A DNA stretch of 64,000 nt from Onchidella celtica (taxonomy: Eukaryota > Mollusca > Gastropoda > Systellommatophora > Onchidiidae), in assembly GCA_963931925.1 (NCBI GenBank), contig OZ007575.1, positions 39,328,846-39,392,845 on the forward strand, read 5' to 3'. Below, piece by piece: positions 1 to 45,043 of this stretch (position 1 is the first letter of the stretch; each line of letters starts with the position of its first letter). Under the pieces are notes generated by a model. The model was given only the letters and a program-made list of their open reading frames with translations, had not been told where the DNA came from and made no database searches. Made by a program: the position numbers and the translations under genes.

Positions 1-1490
1 ATATTATTATAACTGAGATTTTGGTGTTTCTTCAAAACCCTGCTATCTCATTACTGTTTCAATATCATAAAACGACACCAGTTACAGAAGAAAAAAAAAC
101 GAGCTCTTTCGCGTAAGCCCGTGATTGCAATAGCCAGACTGTCACTGGAAATTACACACATTTATATTTAAGGCCCCGTCAATAAACTTTACAGAGAGTA
201 ATAGTACCCATTTAACCATAACTGAGCTTTAATTTGCCCCTTAAAACCTAAACTGTGACTAAACTGTCTAAAATTATACTGGTGAGATATTAAGAAAGAA
301 CATTATTTTCTCACCTCAGCATTGGTATGATGTTGGTGATGATGTTGGTGATGATGGTGGTGATGATGATGGTGGTGATGATGATGGTGGTGATCATTAT
401 GATAAAGACCGAAATGGTGTAATGGTGTTGTTAACGGTAGTGGTAGTGACTCCGATGAAAGTAGATTTTGAACTGCTGAGAGTTTTCTCCCACGCGTCTA
501 CTGACGAGCCAGTCATGCTCCGTTGATTTTCAACTTTAAGCTGCTTTGATCTCTAGACGCCGGCGGGGCAAAAGTGTCCCTGCTTTTCTATTGGTACACA
601 AATCGATCGATTGACTCTGTATGTCATAAATAAAATACAAACATTTCTCACCCGGGCGATAAAGTATTTCTTACCTTGCTGAAAGAAAATCTCGCCCAGT
701 TTTGTTTTGAATGTTTCGGTGTGTAGTCAAAACTTCACAGCTCCAGTGGCAATATTTTGTTTACTAGGCAACTTCTGTTTATATGGTTATGTCGATTTCT
801 TAACGAATCAAGTTTGTTATTGCAATTTGAGAAACGTCTAGAGAAGTGAAGTTCATTTCTAACATTTAACAAACTTCAATGTGTCGATTTCACACGTACT
901 GACAAGGACAAATTGTAATGATCGATTATAGTGGAGAGTTTTCATAGGCTGAATGAGGGTAAGTATGCCTTTTGATAACACAATGTTTTAAGGTAAATCG
1001 GGAAAAGAAGTAAATATAGCGGTAGAATTTCACAAGCTTGCCTTCAATGATATTCAGACGCTATCATTGTCTTTAAAGCCGTTCTATAATCTGAACAAAC
1101 CAAACTGGGATAAGACGTGCTAGGCGGATTCTGAACCGTTTTGTTCAACGGTTTAACACTGCCAATGGAAGTGAATATTTTAGTTGTTTCACAATAATTA
1201 TTAATGAATGGAAAAGACAAAAGAAGAGAGTCCCTGTGAGAATTAATTGAACTGACCTATGGTAATCAAGCCATTTACTTATTTATTTATTTATTTATTT
1301 ATTGTTTATCTATTTAATTATTTATTTATTCGTCATTTATTGTTTGTTATTGATGTCTTTTGATTATTCTTGTATTCTGTCCTTTGTATTTATTCTGTAT
1401 TAATTACGTCCTTGTTGCTGTTGAAATTTAACATACTAAATTGCACAGTTTCACCTTTTTATTCAACAAAATTCCCAATCATACTTTTCG
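1..1490. other. Upstream region without recognised gene
   Basis: AT-rich non-coding sequence. It holds a short imperfect TGATGATGG-type tract at about 330-395 and a TTTA tetranucleotide tract at about 1278-1335. I see no convincing exon, promoter element or RNA gene. It lies 5' of the CNBD2-like gene and may include that gene's promoter and untranslated exons, but nothing in the sequence fixes a start site. Confidence 0.5.
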
Positions 1491-1494
1491 ATTC

Positions 1495-1720
1495 TACTAC
1501 TACTGCTACTGATCCCATAATCCACCAGGATCGCAGGGGCGCTGCATGACAGAGAGCCTCGTCAGGTGCCTCCGCTTTTCGCGGTTGTTTGCGAGCGCCT
1601 GAGTTTGGGCGAGGACTTCCCGGTCCACTCCGCAATGTTGTCGGTCCACCTCTTCCTTTGCCTTCCTCTTCTTCTTCTCCCCTGCACAATCGACGAAAAT
1701 ACATTACCCTTATTCTCTTC
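1495..1720 (-). mobile_element. LINE 3'-end fragment
   Basis: Read on the - strand, a short stretch resembles the extreme C-terminus of non-LTR retrotransposon polyproteins: a GRxRKRWxDNIxEWTG-like segment, then NREKxRHLTRLSV and MQRPCDPGG. The match needs one frame change, so the copy is decayed. The element's 3' end is a short TAG-rich tail, seen on the + strand as CTACTACTACTGCTACTG near 1495. The rest of the element is missing (5' truncation). It lies antisense to and just upstream of the CNBD2-like gene. Confidence 0.6.
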
Positions 1721-1754
1721 TAAAAAACACCATTAATAAATACGAATTCACCTG

Positions 1755-2060
1755 GGTTACATGGGTGTTGGCACTGCAGGATGTAGCCCTTCAACAGTGA
1801 CTTCCATTCTCTTTTGTCTGAGGTTTTCCCCATCTATGCTGTCCCCCCCTCCCCCCCTCTCCCGTTTAATGTCATCTTGCCACCTTCTTCCTCTTGTTCT
1901 TCTCCCCGTCCTTGGTTGCCAAGCATTGCAGTGTTCTGTCCATTATTATCATTTAAACTTCTCACATGTCCAGCCCAATTCCGCTTTTGTTGTCGCATGA
2001 ATTTTACTATGTCTGTTGGTGTAGTTTGTTTTTTGAGCATGGGGGATATTCTCTTGTAGT
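1755..2060 (-). mobile_element. Second LINE 3'-end fragment
   Basis: The - strand contains a WAGHV-type motif about 20 residues after the segment start, then a basic Gly/Glu-rich stretch and a DKREWKSLLKGYILQC-like end. These are the usual last landmarks of a LINE reverse-transcriptase polyprotein. Homopolymer-rich interruptions and frame changes show it is dead. It ends only about 80 bp before the CNBD2 start codon, so the 5' UTR of that gene may overlap old LINE sequence. Confidence 0.55.
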
Positions 2061-2143
2061 CTGATATCGAGCATTTTTCATTAATTACTCTCTGGATATT
2101 ACGTTCATCGTTTCTCCTCCTGATGCAGGGAAAGAGCTGAATA

Positions 2144-33876
<31,733 letters not shown>

Positions 33877-33926
33877 CCTCCAGTTCTGGCTAGCTGAGGG
33901 TTCATTTATAGCAACAGGGATCACAG

Positions 33927-34079
33927 CTAGGAAAAAGGAGTCCCTTCAATAGGAACACCTTTCGGTCAATGTCCATGATCCCGGCGATCACCAACACCAT
34001 GTTGACCTATAGAAAGTATATGCCTGAAACTGCTGACTATAGACCCTGCAAGCATGTCTTCGAGGGTTCTATTTACTGA
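33927..34079 (+). pseudogene. Duplicate of the CNBD2 terminal exon end, possible alternative exon
   Basis: The last 38 codons and stop of exon 12 (33760-33876) recur 203 bp downstream at 33963-34079 without any frameshift or stop. About six codons differ silently and six change the residue. The frame is open back to an AG at 33926 (ATCACAG), and from there the phase matches the end of exon 11, so splicing 31487 to 33927 would give a 50-residue alternative C-terminus. The similarity continues about 30 bp past both stops. It could equally be a dead duplicate. Confidence 0.55.
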
Positions 34080-36070
34080 CGTCCAGCTCTGGTTAGCAGA
34101 GGGTAAAGGTGTAGTCAGCAGAGATTTTAACTAATTCACTTCCAGCTAGTTTCTTTTGAAGATCAATTTCACATTGCCTCTTATTTTTTAGCGGGATATC
34201 GGTAATAACACGGGAAGCTTTAAAGAAAATTAGAAAAATTGAAAAGTACTGAAAATTTATCAAAGACTATTTTTCTATGCGATTTTATGTACACTTTGGA
34301 TTGGTTGTCTTGGGGATAAACCGCTCAGAGCGGCTTACAGTGGTGATTTTGTTAAACAGCCAGGAAATAGGGCTGCCTTCGATAATTAGGATTTCCGATC
34401 AAACAATTTTCGGGAAAATGATAGGTTCCCTCTGGTATGTCATGATTCAGGTACAGTGAGGGGACAATGAACTATTCATGAAAGCACTCATTATTGAAGT
34501 CCATAGCTGGACTTCACACTAGTATAATTATTAAAATGAATGTTTACTTATGCCGAAATGGCTACTAACAATGTAAAGTTGTACTCTTGAAGCCGAAGTT
34601 TATTCCAATGATAATTAATTATGTTTATGCATGTACATTGTTCTTGAAATGCTGGGATTTACGAATTCAGGAATATTTCATGTAGCTAAATACGTTCAAA
34701 AAAGGTTTCTCCACCCCCTCCCCCTCTCTCTCTCTCTCTCTCTGTGTCTGTCTGTCTGTCTCTCTCTCTCTGAAGAATCTTTACACCCACGCCAGTTTCT
34801 CAATCTCTCAAAATCGATAATGTTCTTGTATTTTTCTGTTTCTACGTATTAACATTATACAGCCGGTATTAGACAGCCGCACTGAGGACACTGCATTTGT
34901 TATGCAAAATTCCAATTAAACTGTGATATTTCTGTCTTGTTTTAGAGAATTCCGGAACTGTCCAAGTCACTGACACCCACTCTTGCACTAATAGGAATCT
35001 AAACAAAGCAATGGAAAAACAATTTTAGGGTTCTGCCGGCAGGAACTTATACTGCCTAGGGGTTATGCCGCGGTTTAAGAATGCATAGACGTTATTGGGA
35101 CATGCCGCACAAGGGAAGGGCATGAACTCATTCTAGTCTGTTTATACCAAAGATATAATACCTAAACCAGTAAAAAAAAAAATAAGATGTCTCGGGTGAA
35201 AACTGAGCCCACGAGTGAACTCCAGCATTTGAAGTCCCGCTCATCTAACACAGGGTCTGATTCAGATAACGAAATGGTTATTTCGGGACATTGGAAAATC
35301 AAAAATAACTTTGGTTTGTTTGTAACGCGGTCGGCAGGTTGTAGCTATTTCTGTAAGTAAGGCTGTTAATGATATAGTTAATGCCATGTACCAGAAGGTT
35401 AGATTCACTTTACTCATCCATAATCGTTTCGGGGGGTGGGGGCAGGGTGGGTTCAACAGTTAAAGTTGTATTTAATGGTTTAATCCAAGTCATTTTTTGG
35501 CATATTTTTGTCAATAACGCTGCAGAATTTTCCTTATGGTGTTTGCTTGTCCAAATATAGAGGCAAAATGTACGTTTTACTTCTCGTCATGAAGAAATGA
35601 ACAAGTTCTCTCTCTCGCCAAGAATTTAAAAAAAAATAAAATCTACCGATAAATTTGCTTAGTATTTTCTGTTTTGCATTTGAAAAGATTTGTTTGCTGT
35701 AAATGAACTTTGGCTTAACACTCCGAACAACATTTTTTTCTTTCTTCATTACTTAAATTTTCTGAGACCTGGGGGTTGGTTGCAGTTGCGAGTGGAAAAC
35801 ATCTGGATTTTTTTTTTCTAACATTCTGATCCTTTTAATGTGTTGTAATCAATTGCTCCCAGCTTGACTGGTATTCAAAGGTTTTTTTTCCTTGCCTCAT
35901 GCAAACCAGCTTAGAAAACCAAATCAAGAACAATTGTGGATGGACTAAGAGATGTGGCAGTCAGACATAAGAGATGAAAATAGGCTGAAAGATGAGTCGA
36001 GAATGAGTGATAAATGAGTGATAAACATGAGACATATTCGCAAACTTAGTTCCTATTTGTTATTTTTCTG
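34080..36070. other. Intergenic sequence 3' of the CNBD2-like gene
   Basis: It is AT-rich, with a CT tract at about 34722-34775. It probably contains the 3' UTR and poly(A) site of CNBD2. The first AATAAA I find on the + strand is near 35633, which is far from the stop codon. Confidence 0.5.
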
Positions 36071-36277
36071 AAAACTGGAGATCTTTTAGTATGTGGAATT
36101 CATACAAATGCACACTTTGGCACTTGTTCAGAATGTGTCGCGGCAGTTATCAAGCTGTTTCACAGTTCCGATTTATTCTAACTCCATACCTAACACCAAA
36201 GCCGCAAACTTTTAACTTCGAATTTCTCAGTTGTGCAGAAAGTGGAGTTGGAATGGAACAATCAAGAACTAAGGTCG
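36071..36277 (+). repeat. Unclassified dispersed repeat, copy 1
   Basis: It aligns with 46729-46921 from ACTGGAGATCTT to GAACTAAGGTCG, sharing TTATCAAGCTGTTTCACAGT and AGTGGAGTTGGAA. It has no coding sense and no terminal repeats that I can see. Confidence 0.65.
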
Positions 36278-37363
36278 CGATTTGGTGGATAGATAGAGGA
36301 AATGGGGATAACAAAATAAATGGTGAAATGAAAGATAGGATGATAGGACAAGAAGAGGAACTCAACAGTAAAACAGATTCTTGGACATGACAGAAAGAAA
36401 AATAAACACTAGACCATCCTTTTTGTTTGATTATCTTGCGATCTTCCTCTTTTCAGCAAAACAACAGTAGAATATTGACAGTCATGGACAGGTGAGTGCC
36501 ACAAAGCAATTTTTGATATGTCAGTCATCAGTATACACAACAGCAAAAATCTTCAATAATCAAGTGGGAGAAAAAAAAAAAAAACACTCAAAATTTACAA
36601 CAAAAAAAAAAAAATCTCACCAGCATTTTGTTAAACTAACAATGTTTGGAAATATTCTACGTCATTCTCAAGAACATCAAATTGAAACAAGCAAAGAAAA
36701 AAAAGGATTATCTCTCTTTCGAGAGAGAAAACTACATGGTGGATAATGGCCCTTTCAACTGCATGCTTTACATATATCTAAATGTGTAGTTATATATACA
36801 ATTTGAAATAGTAAAAATAAACTTATAAATAAAATTGACATTATAATCCTTGTCTGGATCTTCATTGGCAGTGGTCATTTTGACAGCATTATATTCAATA
36901 ACGAAATTCTCAACACTTTCATGGACTTTGCTTACAGAGCTAAAACAGACTAACTCTGACTTTTTGTAGCCGCCAAACGGTCATCCGAGACACAGGATGC
37001 CGAGACGAATCATGTTCCGTCCGTCCACTTGCGCGCGTATCATCGATGTCAATAATGCAACAATTTACACCACCCCCCTTCATAATTCAACGGAAAAAAA
37101 AGTAGAACTCGCCGCATTTATATGCGCAATTTGTGGACATACAGGGGAAGAAGGAATAGTTCGTCTCGGTTTTATTTGTCTCGGCTGTCATTTTTATATC
37201 CTATTTACGTCTAGAGCTAATCAGTCTCGGTACTGCCACATGTGAAAATGAGCTGGTTTGTGTCTAAAACTGACCAGCGGAAGAATACTCATTTTCAGAT
37301 CCAGCATAACCATAAACTGTTCACGATCATAAGACTCCGGTATTCAACGAGTCTGAATATCGT

Positions 37364-37616
37364 CAGTCCTCTAATTTAACGGCATAAGTCATTTTTTTGA
37401 CACTTTTGTGATCTTAACAAATACAAAAAAAAAAACCAACTGTTTCTTTTTCTGTTATTTGATGACTCATGCAATTATGATTCTATTAGGTTATTATGTT
37501 TTCCTACTGTCACATCTGACAGCCCTCATCCTCAGGAATACAATAAACTGTCAGTTACCTCTCGGCATAAATCTGGCATCATAAATTCCATTATCCTAGA
37601 GTAGTGACGATATCGT
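37364..37616. mobile_element. Inverted-repeat element (MITE family B), copy 2
   Basis: It is homologous to 33262-33505 in opposite orientation. Shared blocks include ACTGTTTCTTTT, TTATGATTCTATT and TTTTCCTA. The ends are CAGTCCTCTAATTTAACGG and the inverse of CACTACTCTAGGATAATGG. ATATC-like sequence lies on both sides and may be part of the target duplication. Confidence 0.62.
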
Positions 37617-37743
37617 TCGTGAGAGAACCTTATCTCGTGCAGCACTGACTCGAGCTGGTCTATAGACAAAGGCGAAGTCAGTCCGAACAGTTCTATTGGA
37701 CAGTGGACATCTCAAGACATTTTGTTCTATGCAATCAAGAGCA

Positions 37744-38393
37744 CAAGTCAGAGTAGGAGATCAACCACTGGAAGATGTAGAGTCCTTCTGCTATCTTGGT
37801 AGTATCATTGACAATAAGGGAGGAACAGAGGCAGAAGTCAAAGCACGAATTGGAAAGGCACAGGCAGCTTTTACGTCCTTAAGCAAGATTTGGAGAACCA
37901 AGGATATATCTCTAAAAACAAAGCTGAGGATATTCAACTCGAACGTGAAGTCAGTCCTGTTGTATGGATGTGAGACTTGGAATGCATCCCAGGCCTGCAT
38001 AAAGAGAATCCAAGTTTTCACCAACAGATGTTTGAGGAAGCTACTTAAGATCAGATGGACAGACAAGGTCAGCAATGAAATTGTATGGAAAAGAACAAGA
38101 CAGAGCCCAGTCAGAGAGGAAATTGGTAGGAGGCGATGGAGATGGATCGGCCACACTCTCAGGAGGCCAGGAAACAGCATCACGAAGAAGGTATTGGATT
38201 GGAATCCCCAGGGCAAGAGATCAAGAGGAAGGCCGCGCGGAACGTGGAGAAGAGCCAGAGAAAATGATGTGCAACGAAGCGGAAAGACTTGGATTAATGT
38301 AAAGAGACTGGCCCATGATAGAGAGGGATGGAAAGTGTTTGTTGGTGGCCTATACCCTGATCCAGGGTGAGAAAGGCAATGATGATGATGATG
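37744..38393 (+). mobile_element. 5'-truncated LINE with target duplication
   Basis: The open frame reads QVRVGDQPLEDVESFCYLGS, then LLYGCETWNAS, IRWTDKVSN and RRRWRWIGHTLRRPG, the C-terminal third of a LINE reverse transcriptase, and ends DREGWKVFVGGLY. The tail is GATGATGATGAT. An 11-bp duplication AATCAAGAGCA flanks it at 37733-37743 and 38394-38404. The frame is uninterrupted, which suggests a recent insertion. Confidence 0.85.
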
Positions 38394-38404
38394 AATCAAG
38401 AGCA

Positions 38405-41400
38405 GAGCACGGGGCGATAAGATAATACTTAATATTATGCAATTTTTGGCGCTTATCCTTTATTAACCAGAAGCAGTTATAAAACAAAGACCAAAAATAA
38501 AAAAAATACAACTTAATACCAGGAAAAAGATAAGATTTTAAAAAGACCAAAAATAAACAAAAAGAAGTAGAGGCTATTTGGGTCATTAGTCAGCATACTC
38601 ATAACAGACTGTCCTGTGACTAATTTGCATCAATTTTTTAAAAGGGTTACGTAGACATTGCGTCAATGAAAACATCATGGTCGGTAAACCAACCGCCATC
38701 TTCACCCTAACCCTAAATCTCTAATTCTCTAACATTTGCTCATTCTTAAGAATTCATTGTGCAAAGTACACCAAATTGGCTCATGGCCCAAAACAGTCAC
38801 TGAGGCCAAGAAAAATCACACACAAAACAAAATCCCTAAAGAAATTACCTACATTTGAGACTCTTTCCAATCAAACAGGGAGCCGCTACCCTAAAAGAAC
38901 CCGCTCACCCTAAGCAAAAATACTCGTAACTGGGACATCTAAAACTGCAGGGGGAAAAAAGAGACTCAGAATAAAAGGAAAGAAAAAAAAAGGCCGTTAC
39001 CGAAAAAGCTGGCATAGGATTAGCAACGGTAGATGACCACAAGGTGCCGAATACAACACAGGAACACCGTGGACAATAATATAATGATACTTAATGAGTC
39101 GCCTTGCTCCAAACCTCTGCCCTCCTCCTCCCTGACAACTTCAAAACCTAGTCAACATCAAGGTCAGAAATATTATACATTCACCCATGTGTATCCATTT
39201 TTCCCTTTCACCGTTTTCACATTCTTTCAGACTGGTTAAACAAGTGGAAGAAAAGGATAATAATTATTAATGCAGTCCAAGCTCCGATCTCTTTCATCCA
39301 ACCACTCCGGCACCGAAACCAGTAAAGCAAATCTCTAAAGAAGATCTCTAAATACTAGGATAATTCTTCCCTGCCTAGGGGAGGGAGGGAGGGAGAGACA
39401 CACACACACATACACTAGGTTACATTTTGATCATCCGTTGAACTGCACAAATAAATATCTCTTTTCGTCAGGCATCGTTCACAAATTAAACAACAAATAA
39501 TGCATTATTACCCAATTTTGTTACACCAACGCCCGTTTGATGGAGCTTTACTCCGTCAACATACTATCTTGAGTTCGGCTACATTCTCACCCATATAGTG
39601 ACACATAGTTTCTTAATTATGACGGAGAAAAGACACTCGTGTCTTCTTCTCCAAACCCGCTGTCGCTGGAAACAAGAATTATGTAATGTACTTTTGGCAG
39701 GCAGCAATGTTTACATGTACAATAAAATGAAAAAAAAAAGTTCAACATATTCAATGCAAAAAGAAGAAACTCACCTGCTTCAGTTATACAATTTCTCCCA
39801 TCAACAAATTGGCAGATCAAGTCATTTGAAATAAACATTCTTAAGGTATGATAATAATACTCCAAGTAACAGTTGTTGCTTACTATGCATTACATAACTG
39901 TGGACAACATTGTCAGGCCTGAAACAACAATAACAACAACAGCAACCACGCCAGCAGTACTGACTGCTGGGTCATATCACATTGGCACAGTAGCATATAT
40001 AAGAATGCATTTCAATGTAATAAAATTATAATAAAACTCTTGTAAACTGGGACATGGTGAAGCCATTCGTCCACGAAATAACACTGGTGGCAAGGTGCCT
40101 AAAATTCTTATCCAGGACACAGATCATGAGGAAAATATCCTGTTGATAAAGTGTATACATATTAATGCCTTAAATATTGGAATGTACCTCGTTCTGTGAC
40201 TATATTATGTTCCCCTTGACAGCAAAGCAGACTGGAATGAATGCTTACAGTAGGAGTTTACCGAGATTCACTGAAACTCCCACACGAATCTGTGCTTTAC
40301 AAGACCTACATAATATAATGTTGTTTTCTCAAGTAATAATTTCTTCCTTTGGTGATTTCTAAAAAAAATACAAGAGAGTGAAAATACGAAAAAGAAAAGT
40401 GCACTCAATACCGTGATTTGGGTCGGGAGCACGGCTATTGTCTGGCTAATCCTGAGGGGCGTTTTTTCATCTTCATGACAACGTTGCCATGAATGAATCC
40501 TAGTTATGACATTGTCAAGGCTTTTGGGGATGTTCTGACTCAGTTCAAAATATGGTACTGCTTTAGTATTTTTGCCAGCGACTCCATCATTCCAATTCAG
40601 TGATCATCCAGTGTTGGGTAATTGGTACAAAAATTGTTATAGAAAAAGGCAGGGATATAGAAAAATCAGGAGGGATGCAGAATTGCAACCATGACAAAAG
40701 AGGACAAAAACTAAAACTCGAGGTTGGCGCTGACGTGTTTGTGATGGTGGAAATAAGAAGATGATCATAATCAACAATGGCGCAGGGGCGTTCAGTTGCG
40801 GCTTTAATTTCTGCTGTCTGCTTGAGACAGATGGTATGTCTGAGACTTTGGCATCATACGAAAATGGCAGTGACATTTGATTACACTAGAAAAAGAGGAG
40901 GAAAGGGAAGGGAGGAGAAATTTATAGACTGTGATGTGCACTATTCCATGACGTCATGTGGCAAAGAAATGTGTATCGCAAAGTCTCCTGTTGGAAACAC
41001 TCAAGTAACATGAGAAAATAACTTTACAAATAAAATCCGAAAGAAGTAATATTGGAAGAAATAACTGTTCATCTGTTAGTTTGATAAGCGTGCAGGTCTC
41101 AGAATATCGAGCAGTTTGTGATAAAGTGATGTCTGTCAACATTTATGAATAGACAAAAAAACTAACAAAAACAAAACATTGCTCACGTGGAGATGGACAT
41201 ATCCAATGCGCACACATCTCGCATGCAAATAACCCCTCAAATACACGCGTGTCCACAGAACAAGATAACCATTGATATCATATTACATTTTGCAGAGCGT
41301 GCTCATGTACATATATATTATATTAAATTAGCATAATATGTGAAATGTTGGTGTCATCAAATAACAGTTATAATGATTACTCACAGAGCAAACAGTGGTA

Positions 41401-42777
41401 ACAAGGCTAAGCAATACAGTCACAAATCAGTGGCGGATTACTGACAACGTCAAAGTCCTTTACTGCGCTCTTCAGACAGTTAAGCTACCATTAGTTGGAA
41501 GAGATATAATGTGCCATTATTCCTTCTGGGCGTTTTGGACACAAAATTATTTTACTGAGATAAAAACCGATTCAATTGGCAGACAAGTGCAAGATGTCAA
41601 CTTTTGGCATTCAAAAGCTACCATTATCCGAAGATCATGAAAATGGACTAAAGCATCTATAGCAAAACCTGAAATTAGGTGACCATCATTAGCAGAATGA
41701 CCCTCGGCTCAGCGTTCAAGATAAAAAACAACACATTAATTACAAATTTACACAGATAAGGAGAATACCTGTTGGAATCTGAGCCCACTGCACTGCAAAT
41801 GTGTTCTCAAAATTTTTAATCCAGGTGATCAACAAATGGAAGTTAGTTTGAACAAACGACCACTCTTATCCAAAACAGTCATCCGTCTCTTGAGTCCCTA
41901 TTCAGATACTCGAATCTTCTTGTCTCTCATTGTCTTTGACAAATTCCACCCTGTCTCCACGTAATCGTCAGTAAGTGACTCCCACAGGAAGGCTCATAAA
42001 ACCATTCGGTTTTGTATTTTCTTAAAGAAATCCACCCGCCCCAAAAATGAAGAACTGTTTTTATTGAATTCGCTTTGACTGGACAAGCAATATAATTATC
42101 CATGCCTTTCTCTCTCTCCCCCCTCCCCCCCCCCCCTCGGAATCTGTTGTGACGGGAAAGTTCTGATTGACAAATATTGTGTGGACAACCGGCACGAGTT
42201 AATGTACTTACATGCTGTTTACCAGATAGATCGAAGTCTAAGCTACTCCTGGATGCATTTCTTAATAATTAACAACCCAAAAATATACAAACGAATAAAC
42301 AATGTTAAAATTTGACGTCTGACAGCGATGGGTGTTGTCTTTCTCTGAAGATCTCATGTAGTCTCATTATAACAGACTTTGAGCAAAATCTACATAAATG
42401 AACAGCCATGACCGGCGCCACCAGGACGTAAATAAGCTGCAAGTCATGCTCGACCCCACTCTTCAAAAGTATTCCAGAAGTAGTCAGGCCACCAAACAAT
42501 TATTTATTTGTTCGCACAGGGGTGGCGTGGGTGGGGTGAGCGGGGCTGGGGGAGGTCAAAGTCAAATTGGAACAAGGATATATATGTAATTAATTGCATT
42601 TTCTGGAATTTATGCCAATTTATTTTTAGGCGTCAGCTGAAGAAACGTGATGTCAAGTAATCAATGGCTGTCTCACGAATTCCGAGTAATTAACTCACCA
42701 GAAAACCAATTGATTTGCCATATTAAGATATGAAAATCTCGCCTTAGGGGCATATTTATCAAGAACATTTTCTGTCC
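38405..42777. other. Intergenic stretch, no gene recognised
   Basis: It is AT-rich with small GGGA/CA (39379-39415), CAA (39920-39945) and CT/C (42107-42137) tracts. A segment near 38640-38800 resembles 63660-63870 in reverse, sharing TTCACCCTAACCCT and TCATTGTGCAAA. No exon is supported. Confidence 0.55.
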
Positions 42778-42936
42778 TCGTGGGTTTTCGTGTGTAGGCC
42801 TACGGAAAAAGGAAAACGACAACGGAAACGTCAAAAACCTTTCGAGTAGTGAAATAGAAAGAATGATTTGGTATGTACGGAAACGGCACATGGGAACACT
42901 CTTTCGTTTTTACTACTGACTTCACAGCTATTTCTT
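42778..42936. mobile_element. Palindromic MITE copy 4, degenerate
   Basis: It contains GGAAACGTCAAAAACC, GTAGTGAAATAGAAAGAA and an inverted TTTTTACTACTGA half but has lost clear termini on the right side. Confidence 0.55.
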
Positions 42937-44005
42937 TCGCAGCTTATGACCAGCAGTGTGATCTTCATTTTAACGACAGCCTCTTGCTTTGACTGGGGAG
43001 CTTCGCCTTTGGTGATGTAAACGGGAAGCGTTCGGACAATTCAGTATAGATGAATAACAATAACTATAGTGAATGTCATGACTAATGTCAACTATATCAT
43101 CGAACGAACCTCATTAACCATCAAAATCCTCTTTCCCCAAATTCAAAGATCAGTAAATGGGACGAGATTGAATGAATACCACAGAGGGAAAAAACAAGTA
43201 GAATGAAAGTTTTACGAATTTTAACCTAGAATTATCGACAACACCAACAATTTCGCACTCTGACCAGAGTAAATTCAATTGCCACGACAAGTCGTGTACC
43301 ATTTGAAGTCTGCGCCACATGTTACGGTTATAGGCTTTACTTTGGCCCAGCAATAAATCCCACAAGTGCAATGAACTAAATTTTGCATTAGGGGAAGAAA
43401 CCTGTCTTACTTGAAATGTATTTCTTACCTTAAATATACATGTATTTAAATTAGTACTAGTAGAGAGCCCACGACTTAACGGAACAAGGAAAAAAATTGC
43501 TAATTATATTAATCTCTTAGTCTTGTTTTGATCGACGTTTTCGCCTCCTACTCTCAATCTGTCTCGCCCCAATCTCTCCTTCTCCAACCGACCCACGCCC
43601 CATCTAATTCAGTTTGAAGTCGAATGCCTGTCAAATACAGTCTCCTATTACAGTGGTCTTATCGATGGGAGCAAAAAGAAAAAAAAATCGCTGTATTTTA
43701 CCGTCATAACAACATTTTTATAACATTGCCTGAAACTTGAATAAACACTTGAATAAACGTAAGAGATCGATACAAAAGCTACTACACCTAAGAAAATCAA
43801 TTTTATAATTGCTCTAAAAATGAAGTACTCCCGCCATAAGTTTGTTTTTAAATATTGCACTATCCTTTAAATAATCCATTGGAAAACAAAGTTCTTCCAC
43901 CTAGTTCATAAAATATCGACAAAAAAAAGGATTTGTTCTGTGGTTGTGCGACTACATTTGTGCTGTTTCAAGAGAGAGTCAGCGACAATTCTATTGTGTA
44001 TATAA
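42937..44005. other. Intergenic stretch, nothing recognised
   Basis: AT-rich sequence without repeats or exon signals that I can support. Confidence 0.5.
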
Positions 44006-44185
44006 AGCTGTGTTTCATATGCACAGGAACGGCAAAGGAAACGCCCAAAATCCATTACATAATAAAAAGAAAGTGTGCTTCCATGTGTACAGATACGACG
44101 TTTCGAACACATGAAAATATTCTTTTTATTTCACTATTTGAACGGTTTTTGACGTTTCCGTTGCCGTACAGATGAAAACCCAGCT
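44006..44185. mobile_element. Palindromic MITE copy 5
   Basis: The left arm is AGCTGTGTTTCATATGCAC and the right arm ends GATGAAAACCCAGCT. It is flanked by TAA on both sides (44003-44005 and 44186-44188). Confidence 0.7.
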
Positions 44186-45012
44186 TAACTATCCCTTTTC
44201 TGATGCACAAACTAAAGATTACAAAATAACAGCAAAAAATAAGAACATTTTTCCTCTGCATCTTAGTCTTATTTTCAAGGTACCATGGGAACCACATTAA
44301 GAAGAGTTGACTGGTTTACTGTTTCCGTGGAACATCGGGTTTAGATAGAATAACAGAGATGGTCTGTCTGTTTCCGATATTTTGTTGGGCTTTTCAGGGC
44401 CTCTGACGTCCCCGCGCCCACGTTTAACTACAGAACGAGCGTCATAAAGCAGGAATGAGACGGAGGACGATTAAATCCCGGGAGATCTGACATTTTGATC
44501 TGTCCTATTCTATTCCCCAAGTGTCTGTATAGTCTGGGATTTAACATCCTGTCACTTGTCACACCACTACGGGCGATCTTACTGGAGGCAGCCAGAAATG
44601 ACACTTTAAAAATCGCCCCGTATTTCTCACGGGTATAAAAGTGTTCAGAGTTCACGTCTAAGTGGTGCATGCTGACCCGAAATTTTTGTTCTTAGCCGTT
44701 TAAACACATCTTAGTATCCTAATTCCAGTAAGTCTCAGCTGCCAAAAGAAAATATCGCATAACATCTTCGATTTGCAGAAGTTCGACGTATTTATACTTT
44801 GTAAAGTTTGCCATGGTCTTCATTTAACATTAAATTTCTTCGTGCTCGTCCACCACAAAAGGAAGCTTAAAATTTTTACCTGACTTCCCATTTTGATCTC
44901 TTTCGAATTTCTGAACTCTGTAGTGCCATAATTTTTTAACAAAACCGAAAAAATGTATTACAACCAGAGTGTCATTTCTTTTGTGGTTTCCTGGGCAGTG
45001 GTATAGCAAGAG

Positions 45013-45043
<31 letters not shown>

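Noticed and set aside
38700-38722. Telomere-like CCCTAA repeats
   Set aside because: Only about two units, and the same context recurs near 63730 in reverse, so it belongs to a dispersed repeat rather than a telomeric insertion.
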